The translations under genes and the position numbers were made by a program. Below are positions 4,587 through 12,827 of a DNA stretch of 12,914 nucleotides, one piece after another. Source of the DNA: Candidatus Roizmanbacteria bacterium CG10_big_fil_rev_8_21_14_0_10_45_7 (GTDB taxonomy: Bacteria; Patescibacteriota; Microgenomatia; UBA1406); assembly GCA_002793745.1 (NCBI GenBank), contig PFEE01000032.1, forward strand, positions 1,140 through 14,053, in the 5' to 3' direction. The stretch's first letter is position 1; every line of letters begins with the position of its first letter. The notes below the pieces were generated by a model that searched no databases, was not told the DNA's origin, and saw nothing but the letters and a program-made list of their open reading frames with translations.

Positions 4587-7540
4587 GTAATACGCGTAAC
4601 CTCAACTGCGTCGGTATCGTGGAATGAAATGTTTTTTGCCAGCACGCGATGCCCGATAGCTTTTGCGTTGGGCTTAAATCCGCTGGGAAGTGTCACGGCT
4701 ACCCATTCGGTTAGTTCACAACCCATCTCTTTCCGTTTTTGCTGTATCTGTCGTATGATGTCGCGCAGTTTGCCTTCCTGTTCAAGCTCAGGAGTCATGG
4801 TCGTATCAAGCTGCGCTGATGCTTTTGCGGCAGCCGTATCATACTGAAAAGTAATGTCTTTAATGTTAAGCTCAGCCTCCAGGAGGCGTTTATATTCATC
4901 TTCATTTTTGGGCAACGCAAATGTATGATCGCCGGGCAGGGCGTAGGTTATGCCAGAGAGTACCTGACGTACTTTTATACCTTGTTCTTTGCGCACCGAG
5001 TGTCCCAACTCGGCAAGCGTTTTAACCAGCTCCATGTCGGCATTAAGTTGTGTATTTCTCCACTGCTTTGACATCTCAGGCCAGCTCTTAAGGTGCACGG
5101 ATTTGAATGTTGGACTGATATGGCTGTTGAGCTCCTCTGAATAAAACGGTAAAAATGGTGAAAGAGCAACGCAAAAATCTGATAACACGCTGTGCAGTGT
5201 GGTGTAGAGCGCGTGCTTATCTGCTTGGTTGTCGCTGTTGGTCCATACGCGCTGGCGGGAAAGGCGGATGTACCAGTTTGACCACGTGGTGACAAAGTCC
5301 TGCAGGGCCAGTGAGGCCATATCGGGTTTAAATTGTGACAGGGAACGGTAGACCTTTTCCAATGTTACTGCCCAGTAGGAAAGCAGCCATTGGTCAAGGA
5401 GAGAAAGTTTGGCGGATTGAGCAAGCTTAGCTTGGTGATCAAGTTTCGTGTAGGTATGATAAAACTTGAGAATATTCCACAGCGGTAGATGGAAAGCGCG
5501 CTGCGTTTCTCCGGCCTTATGGTACCCAAACAAAGCATTTTTTTTAGGATCCTGGGTAACATAGATCCAGCGCATCACATCAACACCGATTTTGTTGGCT
5601 GCCTCATTAAATTCAATCATGTTGCCCGATGATTTGTGCATAGGCTTGCCTTTTTCATCCATTAAGGTGGCGTATCCCAACACCCGCTTAAAGGGCGCGG
5701 TGCGCTCAAGCGCCGTAGACATGGCAATCATGGCATAAAACCAGTTTTTGAATTGTCCGGGAAAGCTTTCGGTGATAAAGTCGGCCGGAAACCAGTTCTT
5801 CCAGTATTTTTTGTCATGGCGGTATGACAGTGTTGAATAGGGAACGATGCCGGCGTCGAGCCACGGATTTCCCACATCATCTATGCGCGAAAGCGGGCAC
5901 GAGCAGCTTGAGCAGGCAATTTTTACTTCATCAATCCACGGCTTATGGGGAGTATGCCCCTTAAAACGATCGAACCCGGAAACGGCACGCTTCTCCAGAT
6001 CATGCTCGCTTGATACCACTTCAAACGTCTTGCAATGGGCACACTCGTAGATAGGCAACGCCAGTCCCCAATAGCGATTCTTTTTGCTGATAAGCCAGTC
6101 GTGCATATTATTGAGCCAGTCAAGCTCACGCTCAAGTCCAAATGAGGGCATCCAGATGATGGATTTGGCAACGTCAATCATTTGTTGTCTGAAGGTACGC
6201 TTTTTTTCATCGGTTGCGTCGGGTCGGTCCATAGCGATGTACCATTCATCGGCTATTTTCCACACCAGTTCGGTTTTACAGCGCCAGCAGGCAGGATAGC
6301 GATGCTTATAGGGTACAATAGCAAATATCCAGTTTTCGCCTTTGGTTTCGAGCTCCTTAAGGTAGTCAAAAATAATCTCCGGATGCTTTTTGGCATTTTT
6401 ACCGCTTAGCTCACCCAGGTGGGACAGGTAATCGGCATTGTCGGCAATGATCGGAATCATAGGAAGCCCGTACTTTTTACCCAGTTTAAAATCTTCGGTT
6501 CCGGCGCTCACGGCAGTATGCACCAAACCTGTGCCTTCGGTTGTTGAGATAGGCATAATCAGCTCATCGGTAGCAATAACGGTATGAAATTTTTCGGGAT
6601 TGGCTAATGCCACCTTCGCCACCGCCTCTAGCTGGTCAAACGCTCCAGTATAGCGCAGACCAACCAACTCTGTACCAAAGGACGTTTTAATGGTTTTAGG
6701 CGTATCGTTTCCAAAGACCGATGCAATGCTGTCTTTGGCTACCCAATACCGATCGCCGGTGGTTCCTTCAACCAATGCGTATTCCAGTTTTTCGTTGACC
6801 GCAACGGCGATATTGGCCGGAATGGTCCAGGGTGTAGTGGTCCATACCAGTAAGTACTCGCGTTTACGTCCCATGAGGGGCAGCTCAAGGTAGATTGAGT
6901 CATGGACTATCTCTTTGTAATCCTCAGTCAGCATTTCGTGCTGCGATATGGCGGTTTCGCATCGGGGGCACCACGGCACTGATTCGTGGCCTTTATACAG
7001 CCATTTTTTGTGGTGACACACGGATAAAAACTGCCAAATCATATAGTTGTTTTCCGGGTCCATGGTAAAGTACGAATGATCCCAGTCCATAAAATATCCC
7101 AGGCGCTGGCTTTGCTGGGTTTGTACGCCTGAAAATTTTATAACCCGTTCTTTGCACAGGGTTACGAACCGGTCGATTGATGCAAAACGGTCACCGGGAA
7201 TCAGATTTTCAATATCTTTTTTGTTGCGGATTTTTAGCTCTTTTTCTACCTCCACCTCCACCCATAATCCCTGGCAGTCGAATCCGTTTTGAAATCGCAG
7301 TTTATGGCCCAACAGGTTATGGAATTTTTGCCATAGGTCCTTGTAAGTCCGGCCCCATCCGTGGTGAACACCCATAGGATTGTTTGCGGTAATGGGCCCG
7401 TCGATAAACGAGAAACGCTTTTTTGCTTTGCTGTTTTTAGTAAGATAGGCGTTAAATATACCCTCTTTTTTCCATCTATTAAGCCATTGCTGTTCCAATT
7501 CAGGGAAGTTGGGTACAGCTGGCAATTGGTGATCGCTCAT
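4583..7540 (-). CDS. ileS: Isoleucyl-tRNA synthetase, IleRS2-like with GXHH signature
   Basis: IleRS attaches isoleucine to tRNA-Ile in the cytoplasm. The 985 residues show the class I catalytic core split by a CP1 editing domain. The HIGH region reads NPMGVHHGWGRTYKD, giving G57-V-H-H60 where HXGH is usual. GFDCQG (86-91) replaces GWDCHG. A zinc-type WCPRC (190-194) follows. The editing domain has WTTTPWT (233-239) and EGTGLVHTAVSAGTEDF (335-351). CWRC (418-421) and C500/C503 with C543/C546 are further likely metal sites. KMSKS reads PMHKS followed by SGN (633-640). The tRNA-binding helical domain and a short C-terminal domain follow. The overall type is the eukaryote-like IleRS2. It lies between ftsZ (15 bases) and rodA (4-base overlap), with no visible Shine-Dalgarno. 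No truncation is seen. Confidence 0.95.
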   Translation of the reverse strand: MSDHQLPAVPNFPELEQQWLNRWKKEGIFNAYLTKNSKAKKRFSFIDGPITANNPMGVHHGWGRTYKDLWQKFHNLLGHKLRFQNGFDCQGLWVEVEVEKELKIRNKKDIENLIPGDRFASIDRFVTLCKERVIKFSGVQTQQSQRLGYFMDWDHSYFTMDPENNYMIWQFLSVCHHKKWLYKGHESVPWCPRCETAISQHEMLTEDYKEIVHDSIYLELPLMGRKREYLLVWTTTPWTIPANIAVAVNEKLEYALVEGTTGDRYWVAKDSIASVFGNDTPKTIKTSFGTELVGLRYTGAFDQLEAVAKVALANPEKFHTVIATDELIMPISTTEGTGLVHTAVSAGTEDFKLGKKYGLPMIPIIADNADYLSHLGELSGKNAKKHPEIIFDYLKELETKGENWIFAIVPYKHRYPACWRCKTELVWKIADEWYIAMDRPDATDEKKRTFRQQMIDVAKSIIWMPSFGLERELDWLNNMHDWLISKKNRYWGLALPIYECAHCKTFEVVSSEHDLEKRAVSGFDRFKGHTPHKPWIDEVKIACSSCSCPLSRIDDVGNPWLDAGIVPYSTLSYRHDKKYWKNWFPADFITESFPGQFKNWFYAMIAMSTALERTAPFKRVLGYATLMDEKGKPMHKSSGNMIEFNEAANKIGVDVMRWIYVTQDPKKNALFGYHKAGETQRAFHLPLWNILKFYHTYTKLDHQAKLAQSAKLSLLDQWLLSYWAVTLEKVYRSLSQFKPDMASLALQDFVTTWSNWYIRLSRQRVWTNSDNQADKHALYTTLHSVLSDFCVALSPFLPFYSEELNSHISPTFKSVHLKSWPEMSKQWRNTQLNADMELVKTLAELGHSVRKEQGIKVRQVLSGITYALPGDHTFALPKNEDEYKRLLEAELNIKDITFQYDTAAAKASAQLDTTMTPELEQEGKLRDIIRQIQQKRKEMGCELTEWVAVTLPSGFKPNAKAIGHRVLAKNISFHDTDAVEVTRIT

Positions 7541-7555
7541 GAGTGAGTGATTATA

Positions 7556-8650
7556 CTACATCCCGCCGCGGCGCCGCAAGAAGGCCGGAATTTCAAGTTC
7601 ATCTTCATTATCGGTGATGATGTCGGATGATGACTGCTGGCTGGTGGAGGGCTCATTACCCATGCGAAATGATGTGGGGCCGACCGGTGTTTTAGCATGA
7701 TCCGCAAATCGGGTTGCGACTAGCGTAATTTTAATTTCATCTTTCATGTTATTGTCGATGGCCGCACCAAAAATGATTTGTGCACCCGGATCAACACTCT
7801 TGGTGATAAGCTTTGCCGCTTCATCTACTTCGCTCATGGAAAGATCCTCTCCACCCACAATGTTGAACAGTACCCCCTTGGCGCCGTCAATGGATAGCTC
7901 CAAAAATGGTGACGATATGGCCTGTCGCACCGCGAGCGCCGCCCTCTTTTCGCCTGATGCCTGGCCGATACCCATAATAGCCGTACCTGAGCCTTGCATA
8001 ATGGTTTTAACATCGGCAAAGTCAACGTTAATAAGCCCCGGTAGGGTAATGATTTCAGCCAGTCCTTTTACGCCTTGGGTAAGCACGCTGTCAACTTCAC
8101 GAAAAGCTTGTAACAGACTGAGTTTGCGCTCTTTAATTTCAAGAATTTTTTCATTGGGTATAGTAATGAGTGCGTCAACTTTTTGAGCGAGCTCTGCAAT
8201 GCCGACCTCAGCCGCCGCCATGCGTCGCGATCCTTCAAACGAAAACGGTTTGGTTACCACGGCAATGGTGAGCGCTCCGGTTTCGCGGGCAACGTCTGCA
8301 ACAATAGGCGATGCTCCGGTTCCGGTTCCTCCGCCCATGCCCGAGGTAATAAACACGAGGTCAGCTCCATCAAGGTAATCTTTGATGCGCTCCCTTGATT
8401 CTTCGGCTGCCTGCTTGCCTACATCGGGATTGCCGCCGGCACCCAATCCCCTCGTTACCTTTTCACCAATCTGCAGCTTACTTTCGGATTTGTTTCCCAT
8501 AAGCGCCTGGGCATCGGTATTAACGGAAATAAACTCAACTCCGTCTACTTGCTCATGTTCGATAAGGGTGGTTAGGGCGTTGGATCCGGCTCCACCGACG
8601 CCGACGAGTTTTATTTTTGCGATTTTTTTTGCATCAGGCTTAATCAGCAT
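7556..8650 (-). CDS. ftsZ: Cell division protein FtsZ
   Basis: FtsZ is the tubulin-like GTPase that polymerises into the division ring. In 364 residues it has GVGGAGSNA (17-25), NTDAQAL (44-50), the G-box GGGTGTG (106-112), the T7 synergy loop NVDFADVK (208-215), a Ser/Asp-rich linker (about 328-350) and the C-terminal peptide [11 protein letters not shown] (351-361), which in other bacteria binds FtsA. All catalytic features are present, so it should be an active filament former. The start fits family length, but no Shine-Dalgarno is visible. It follows ftsA by 15 bases. Confidence 0.98.
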   Translation of the reverse strand: MLIKPDAKKIAKIKLVGVGGAGSNALTTLIEHEQVDGVEFISVNTDAQALMGNKSESKLQIGEKVTRGLGAGGNPDVGKQAAEESRERIKDYLDGADLVFITSGMGGGTGTGASPIVADVARETGALTIAVVTKPFSFEGSRRMAAAEVGIAELAQKVDALITIPNEKILEIKERKLSLLQAFREVDSVLTQGVKGLAEIITLPGLINVDFADVKTIMQGSGTAIMGIGQASGEKRAALAVRQAISSPFLELSIDGAKGVLFNIVGGEDLSMSEVDEAAKLITKSVDPGAQIIFGAAIDNNMKDEIKITLVATRFADHAKTPVGPTSFRMGNEPSTSQQSSSDIITDNEDELEIPAFLRRRGGM

Positions 8651-8665
8651 ACTTGGTGTAGGGGG

Positions 8666-9937
8666 TTATTTTGAACCCGGAATAAAATTTTTAAAGAAAG
8701 AAACCACTTGTGAAAATTGCTCTTTAACGGCGCCGCCTGAAAAAATTTTAGGCAGCTCGGGCATGGTAAACGATCCACCCTGTTTGCTGCTCATATCTTT
8801 GCTGAACAGCATGGCACCAACCAGTGCGGCATATTCCGGCTGAGTTAGTTCGTCAGCGACACCGCCCAGCAATTTGGGCGTCCCGGTACGAACGGGAAGC
8901 GAGAAACGATCAGCCATGCGTTCACGCAAATAGGGCGTTGACATACCGCCGCCGGTAAGGATAATGCCTGCCGGCATTTTACCGATTAGTTCATTTTGTC
9001 GAATTTCGCGCTCTAAAAAGTCAAGCAGCTCGTCAAGACGGGGATATATGATGCCTTCCACTAACTCTTTTTTACTGATGTTCTGCATTTTTTCGGTTAA
9101 ATGAAGCGAAGCAATGGAGATCTCATCCTCGGTATCCTCAGGATGTTTGTCTTTGTACTGGTACAGGTAGCGTTTTACTTTTTCGGAGGATTCAAGCGAA
9201 ATGCGAAGCCCGGCAGAGATGTCGTTGGTAACATTGCGTGCGCCCAAGGGAATCACACCGGTATATACGACAGCGTTGTCGCAGTATACACATATATCGG
9301 TCGTACCCGCTCCGATATCAAGCAGCATGCAGCCTATTTCTTTTTCGGTTTCGCTTAACATCGCGTATGACGCGGCCAGCCCTGAAAATACAAACCCTTC
9401 AATATCAATGCCCAGCATGCTGCATACCTTGCGGATATTGTTGAGGGATATCGTGCTGGCCGTAACAATATGGGTATTCACCTCAAGCCGTACGCCGTTC
9501 ATGCCAATGGGGTTTTTGATTTCACCTTGGCCGTCAACAATAAATTCTTTGGGCAGTACATGAATAATTTCTCGGGTAGTTGCGAGCGATACTGCGCGGG
9601 CTGATTCAATGACACGTTCAATATCCTCTTCCTGTATATCGTTGGTTTGATAGTTAACTGCAACGACGCCATGGGAATTAAGGGATTGAATATTGGGCCC
9701 TCCGACTACGACAATCGCACGGTTAATGCGGTTTCCTGCCATCCGCTCAGCCTGGGTAATGGATTCCTCCAGTGACTTGCTGGCTTCGTTAATGTCGATG
9801 ATCTGGGATTTTTTAATGCCTTTGCTGGGTACGGCCGAAAAACCGATAATGCGCGGCGACCCTGTTTCCTTATCAATAGCAGCGACGGCAGTGCCTATTT
9901 TGTCTGATCCTATATCGATTATTGCTATTTGGTCCAT
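8666..9937 (-). CDS. ftsA: Cell division protein FtsA
   Basis: FtsA is the actin-like protein that tethers FtsZ filaments to the membrane. The 423 residues show phosphate-1 DIGSDK (8-13), an inserted 1C-type domain (about 83-165), phosphate-2 LLDIGAGTTDI (205-215) and the nucleotide-binding LTGGGM (327-332). The last 20 residues, around EQFSQVVSFFKNFIP, form an amphipathic helix, the usual membrane-targeting sequence. With the intact FtsZ tail encoded by the next gene, the FtsA-FtsZ contact is probably conserved. It starts 5 bases after the ftsQ stop, with no clear Shine-Dalgarno. Confidence 0.96.
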   Translation of the reverse strand: MDQIAIIDIGSDKIGTAVAAIDKETGSPRIIGFSAVPSKGIKKSQIIDINEASKSLEESITQAERMAGNRINRAIVVVGGPNIQSLNSHGVVAVNYQTNDIQEEDIERVIESARAVSLATTREIIHVLPKEFIVDGQGEIKNPIGMNGVRLEVNTHIVTASTISLNNIRKVCSMLGIDIEGFVFSGLAASYAMLSETEKEIGCMLLDIGAGTTDICVYCDNAVVYTGVIPLGARNVTNDISAGLRISLESSEKVKRYLYQYKDKHPEDTEDEISIASLHLTEKMQNISKKELVEGIIYPRLDELLDFLEREIRQNELIGKMPAGIILTGGGMSTPYLRERMADRFSLPVRTGTPKLLGGVADELTQPEYAALVGAMLFSKDMSSKQGGSFTMPELPKIFSGGAVKEQFSQVVSFFKNFIPGSK

Positions 9938-9942
9938 ATATA

Positions 9943-10629
9943 TTACTTGATAAGTATAGGTTTATCATACCGCATGTCCACACGCGATACAGCAATGCTC
10001 TCTCGTTTGAGCATTTCTTGTATATTGTGCACTAATCGGCTATTTTTATCAATATTCTTTTGGGTCGTGAGGAGGTAGATGGGGGCGTCTGTGTTCAACT
10101 GCAGCTTGAGCCTTAGCTCAATGGTGCGGGGACTGACAATGCGAATCTCTTGGGGCTTTTCGTGATACTCATTAAGCCGTGCAATAAGCTTGAGCGCATA
10201 GGTAATTTCCCTGAAATCAATAATCGAGCCGATTCTGCGCATGTAGGCGGGTATGTCACCGTAGTAGCGTATACGCGGCAGTTTTTCACTATCTGAAATT
10301 GATAATACTTTTCCCTTTGTTGAGAGGATAATCGCTGAATTGCTTGCAATAAGCTGTGCAAAAGGCGTTGAAAGGGTGGTGTGTATCACGAGCGTTCCCG
10401 GGAATTGCTTGGTAATTGATACGGAGTCGAGGAGGGGATACCGTTGTAATACATTGTCAATAATTTCGTTTGATGAAATCATGATCATATTTTTGCCTGC
10501 AAATTGACGGGTATAGGTGTCGGTGAGGGGCGGGGTGCTGGAAATAGAAGTAATGGTGGTTACCCGTAAAAACGTTATGCCGGCTGCTATGGCTATGAGG
10601 GTAGCGCTTAAGCGTAGAAATGCCCGCAT
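9943..10629 (-). CDS. ftsQ: Cell division protein FtsQ/DivIB
   Basis: FtsQ is a bitopic divisome protein linking cytoplasmic FtsZ/FtsA to the FtsW/FtsI wall synthase. This 228-residue protein has a very short cytoplasmic tail, one membrane span (5-23), then a POTRA-like domain (about 45-95) with GKNMIMIS and YPLLDSVSITKQFPGTLVI, the typical 'W-V-x-x-A-x-V-x-R-x-x-P-x-x-L-x-I' pattern with divergent residues. The C-terminal VDMRYDKPILIK matches the FtsQ end signature. The start is 2 bases after the murG stop, indicating coupled translation. Identity rests on topology, POTRA pattern, tail and position before ftsA. Confidence 0.9.
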   Translation of the reverse strand: MRAFLRLSATLIAIAAGITFLRVTTITSISSTPPLTDTYTRQFAGKNMIMISSNEIIDNVLQRYPLLDSVSITKQFPGTLVIHTTLSTPFAQLIASNSAIILSTKGKVLSISDSEKLPRIRYYGDIPAYMRRIGSIIDFREITYALKLIARLNEYHEKPQEIRIVSPRTIELRLKLQLNTDAPIYLLTTQKNIDKNSRLVHNIQEMLKRESIAVSRVDMRYDKPILIK

Positions 10630-10631
10630 GG

Positions 10632-11741
10632 TTACGGCTTCGCAATGGCAGTAAGTAGGTTTGCTCCGGAGATAATAAGCGATTTATATGACTCCAGTTT
10701 TTGATAGGCCTGGGTATGTTCCATCCGTGAAGCATAGAGTTTTTCGCACAGCTGCGATAGTGTATCGGCACTTCCGGACTCCTCCATTAAAATTCCGGCT
10801 CCTGCTTGGGCAATACACTGAGCATGCTTCCGTTGTTCATCATTGGGTGCAATGGGAAGCGGTATTAAGATACTGGGGAGCGCATAGTGCACGAGCAAAA
10901 AGAACGTGTTTGCGCCGCTTCTGGTTATGCATAGGTCCGCGTTCTGCATAAAAAACGCTATTTCCTGAGGCAATAATTGCCTTATTGGGTAGTAATTGTC
11001 TGACCGATATGATTGCAATTGTTCAAAATCTTTGTAAATACTTGATCCAATTTGATGAACAATTTGATATTTCTGAATTAATATATCAATATCTTTTTTG
11101 AATAATTCGTTAACATTATGAGCACCACTACTACCTCCCATGATCAATAATAATGGTCTATTTTTATTACGATTAAACCAGGCTGGAGCCTTCGGATTTA
11201 AAAAAGAGCTGTGATAGGGATTGCCAATGAGCCGTGTTTTATCATGAGGAAACCATTTTGCTGCTTCAGGGAAGGCTATGTACACTTTTCGTGAAAAACG
11301 CATGAGAAATTGGTTTGCCTTACCGGGCGCAATGGTTTGTTCATGCAAGTATACCGGTATGCGCAACATCCAGCCGGCAATGCATACGGGGATTGCCAGA
11401 TAGCCCCCAAATGAAATAATATACTCGGGTCTTTGGGTTCTAAACTGTTTAAGCGCAGTAAAAAAACTAATGAAGAAATTTTGAATAACGCTCTTATTTA
11501 ACCGAGCCCCGGGTATGGAAATAAAGGTGACATGGGGGTTTGACCCGATAAGGCTGTGTTCAATAGTGGGAGATTCTCCCTCGGAGAAGGCATGCGTGCG
11601 CCCAAAAAATTGTATCTTCGACTTACCGGCTGCCTCAAGCGCTTCCACTAATGCATAGGCCGGTGAGAAATGTCCTCCGGTTACAGCAACCGTTTCCTTA
11701 TCGACGGTTCCGTCGTGCGGTGCTGGTTCGTTTTTGCTCAT
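10632..11741 (-). CDS. murG: MurG-like UDP-GlcNAc transferase, divergent
   Basis: MurG adds GlcNAc to lipid I to make lipid II at the inner face of the membrane. The 369 residues follow the GT-B plan: VTGGHFSPAYAL (20-31), FGGY (111-114), HEQ (133-135), GNP (173-175), GGSSGA (202-207), TRSGANT (273-279) and APNDEQRKHA (298-307). Two departures from E. coli MurG stand out: the G-loop GGTGGH reads AVTGGH, and the donor ribose-binding glutamate (E269 in E. coli) aligns with L282. The region for residues about 184-254 is much more AT-rich than the rest. The gene overlaps the end of ftsW by 44 bases; no alternative ATG, GTG or TTG start suits the G-loop better. A related GT-B enzyme of other specificity is possible, but position favours MurG. 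Confidence 0.87.
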   Translation of the reverse strand: MSKNEPAPHDGTVDKETVAVTGGHFSPAYALVEALEAAGKSKIQFFGRTHAFSEGESPTIEHSLIGSNPHVTFISIPGARLNKSVIQNFFISFFTALKQFRTQRPEYIISFGGYLAIPVCIAGWMLRIPVYLHEQTIAPGKANQFLMRFSRKVYIAFPEAAKWFPHDKTRLIGNPYHSSFLNPKAPAWFNRNKNRPLLLIMGGSSGAHNVNELFKKDIDILIQKYQIVHQIGSSIYKDFEQLQSYRSDNYYPIRQLLPQEIAFFMQNADLCITRSGANTFFLLVHYALPSILIPLPIAPNDEQRKHAQCIAQAGAGILMEESGSADTLSQLCEKLYASRMEHTQAYQKLESYKSLIISGANLLTAIAKP

Positions 11742-12807
11742 GATTGAGGTAAATGTTAATGGCTATGCCAAACAGCGCGTAATAGGTAAGCAGCGACGAT
11801 CCTCCGTATGACAGAAACGGCAAAGGAATACCGGTTAGTGGTATGAGTTGTACCATTGCTCCTAAGTTTACCAAGACTTGCACGCCAAATAAAAAGAATA
11901 CGCCGGCGGCAAGCAGGAATCCCAAGCGGTCTTTAGCGGCAAACAAGTTACGGTACAACAAAAAGAGTATGGTGATATACACGATAATAATGAGGGTTCC
12001 ACCGATAAAGCCAAAGTTTTCACCAATAATGGCAAATATCGAGTCGGTATGCGCTTCAGGCAGAAACTGAAATTTCTGTTTTGAAGCGCCAAAGCCGGTG
12101 CCGAATATGCCGCCCAGCGACAATGAGGTGTTGACCTGTGAGATATGGTAGCCGATTCCTTGAGGATCAAGTGAGGGGTTAAGAAATGTCATAATGCGCC
12201 GCATACGGTACGCAGAAGTTAGGGCAAGGGCAAGGGCAGCAGCAGTAGCGGCAGGAATGAGGAAGAGGATGTGCTGCAAGGGCGCGCCGGATATGATGTA
12301 CAAAAACAATGCGGAGCTACCCAACAGCGCGGCTGTTCCCAGGTTTGGCTGAAACATAACCAGGGTAATGATGCATCCGGTGAGAATAAGGAATGCGAAA
12401 AATCGGTCACGTTCCTTGTAGCTGAACCAGGCTGATAGGTACACAATGAGGCTGAGCTTAGTCATTTCCGAAGGCTGTACGGTGATAGGCCCCAGGCGCA
12501 GCCAGCGTTTGGCTCCCAAGACATTGGTATATAACCCAGGTACAAACACGAGCAACAGTAGTACCAGATTGGCGATCAGAAGGGGAAGCGCCAGTTGGTA
12601 CAAGCGGTGGTAATCAAACTTAGAGAAGAAGGCAAGTACGATGAGCGATAGGAAAAACCAGATAACTTGGTTTTTGACAAAGTAAAGTGAATCACCATAC
12701 ACCCGCGCCGCGGTAATGGATGATGCTTCGTAAATCATGAATATGCCCATAAGCGTCAGCAGAATGGGTAGTAGATACAGCAGTTGTAGATGTGTTTTGG
12801 GATTCAT
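11698..12807 (-). CDS. ftsW: Cell division protein FtsW (SEDS peptidoglycan polymerase)
   Basis: FtsW polymerises septal glycan from lipid II with its PBP partner. The 369-residue polytopic protein has about ten membrane spans and the SEDS motifs GAKRWLRLG (98-106), VQPSEMTKLS (110-119), QPNLGTA (153-159), LPEAHTDSIFA (249-259, with D255 at the essential aspartate) and PLTGIPLPFLSYGGSS (323-338). The C-terminal tail is strongly basic (HEQKRTSTARRNRR), as often in FtsW. Its position after mraY and before murG and the intact QPSE motif distinguish it from the second SEDS gene at 3552-4586. It starts 20 bases after the mraY stop. Confidence 0.95.
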   Translation of the reverse strand: MNPKTHLQLLYLLPILLTLMGIFMIYEASSITAARVYGDSLYFVKNQVIWFFLSLIVLAFFSKFDYHRLYQLALPLLIANLVLLLLVFVPGLYTNVLGAKRWLRLGPITVQPSEMTKLSLIVYLSAWFSYKERDRFFAFLILTGCIITLVMFQPNLGTAALLGSSALFLYIISGAPLQHILFLIPAATAAALALALTSAYRMRRIMTFLNPSLDPQGIGYHISQVNTSLSLGGIFGTGFGASKQKFQFLPEAHTDSIFAIIGENFGFIGGTLIIIVYITILFLLYRNLFAAKDRLGFLLAAGVFFLFGVQVLVNLGAMVQLIPLTGIPLPFLSYGGSSLLTYYALFGIAINIYLNHEQKRTSTARRNRR

Positions 12808-12825
12808 ACACTACTCTTAAGTGTA
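12807..12825 (-). promoter_or_regulatory. Possible hairpin over the ftsW translation start
   Basis: In the mRNA sense, TACACT and AGTGTA form a perfect 6-bp stem around a 7-base loop (TAAGAGT). The 3' arm includes the A of the ftsW ATG and the loop holds the only purine-rich Shine-Dalgarno-like bases (AAGAG). It may modulate initiation. A 6-bp inverted repeat can occur by chance. Confidence 0.25.
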
Positions 12826-12827
12826 GC

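Noticed and set aside
7746..8186. Plus-strand open frame of 146 codons inside ftsZ, and similar long antisense frames in ftsA and ileS
   Set aside because: They are antisense to strongly conserved genes and have low-complexity composition typical of shadow frames.
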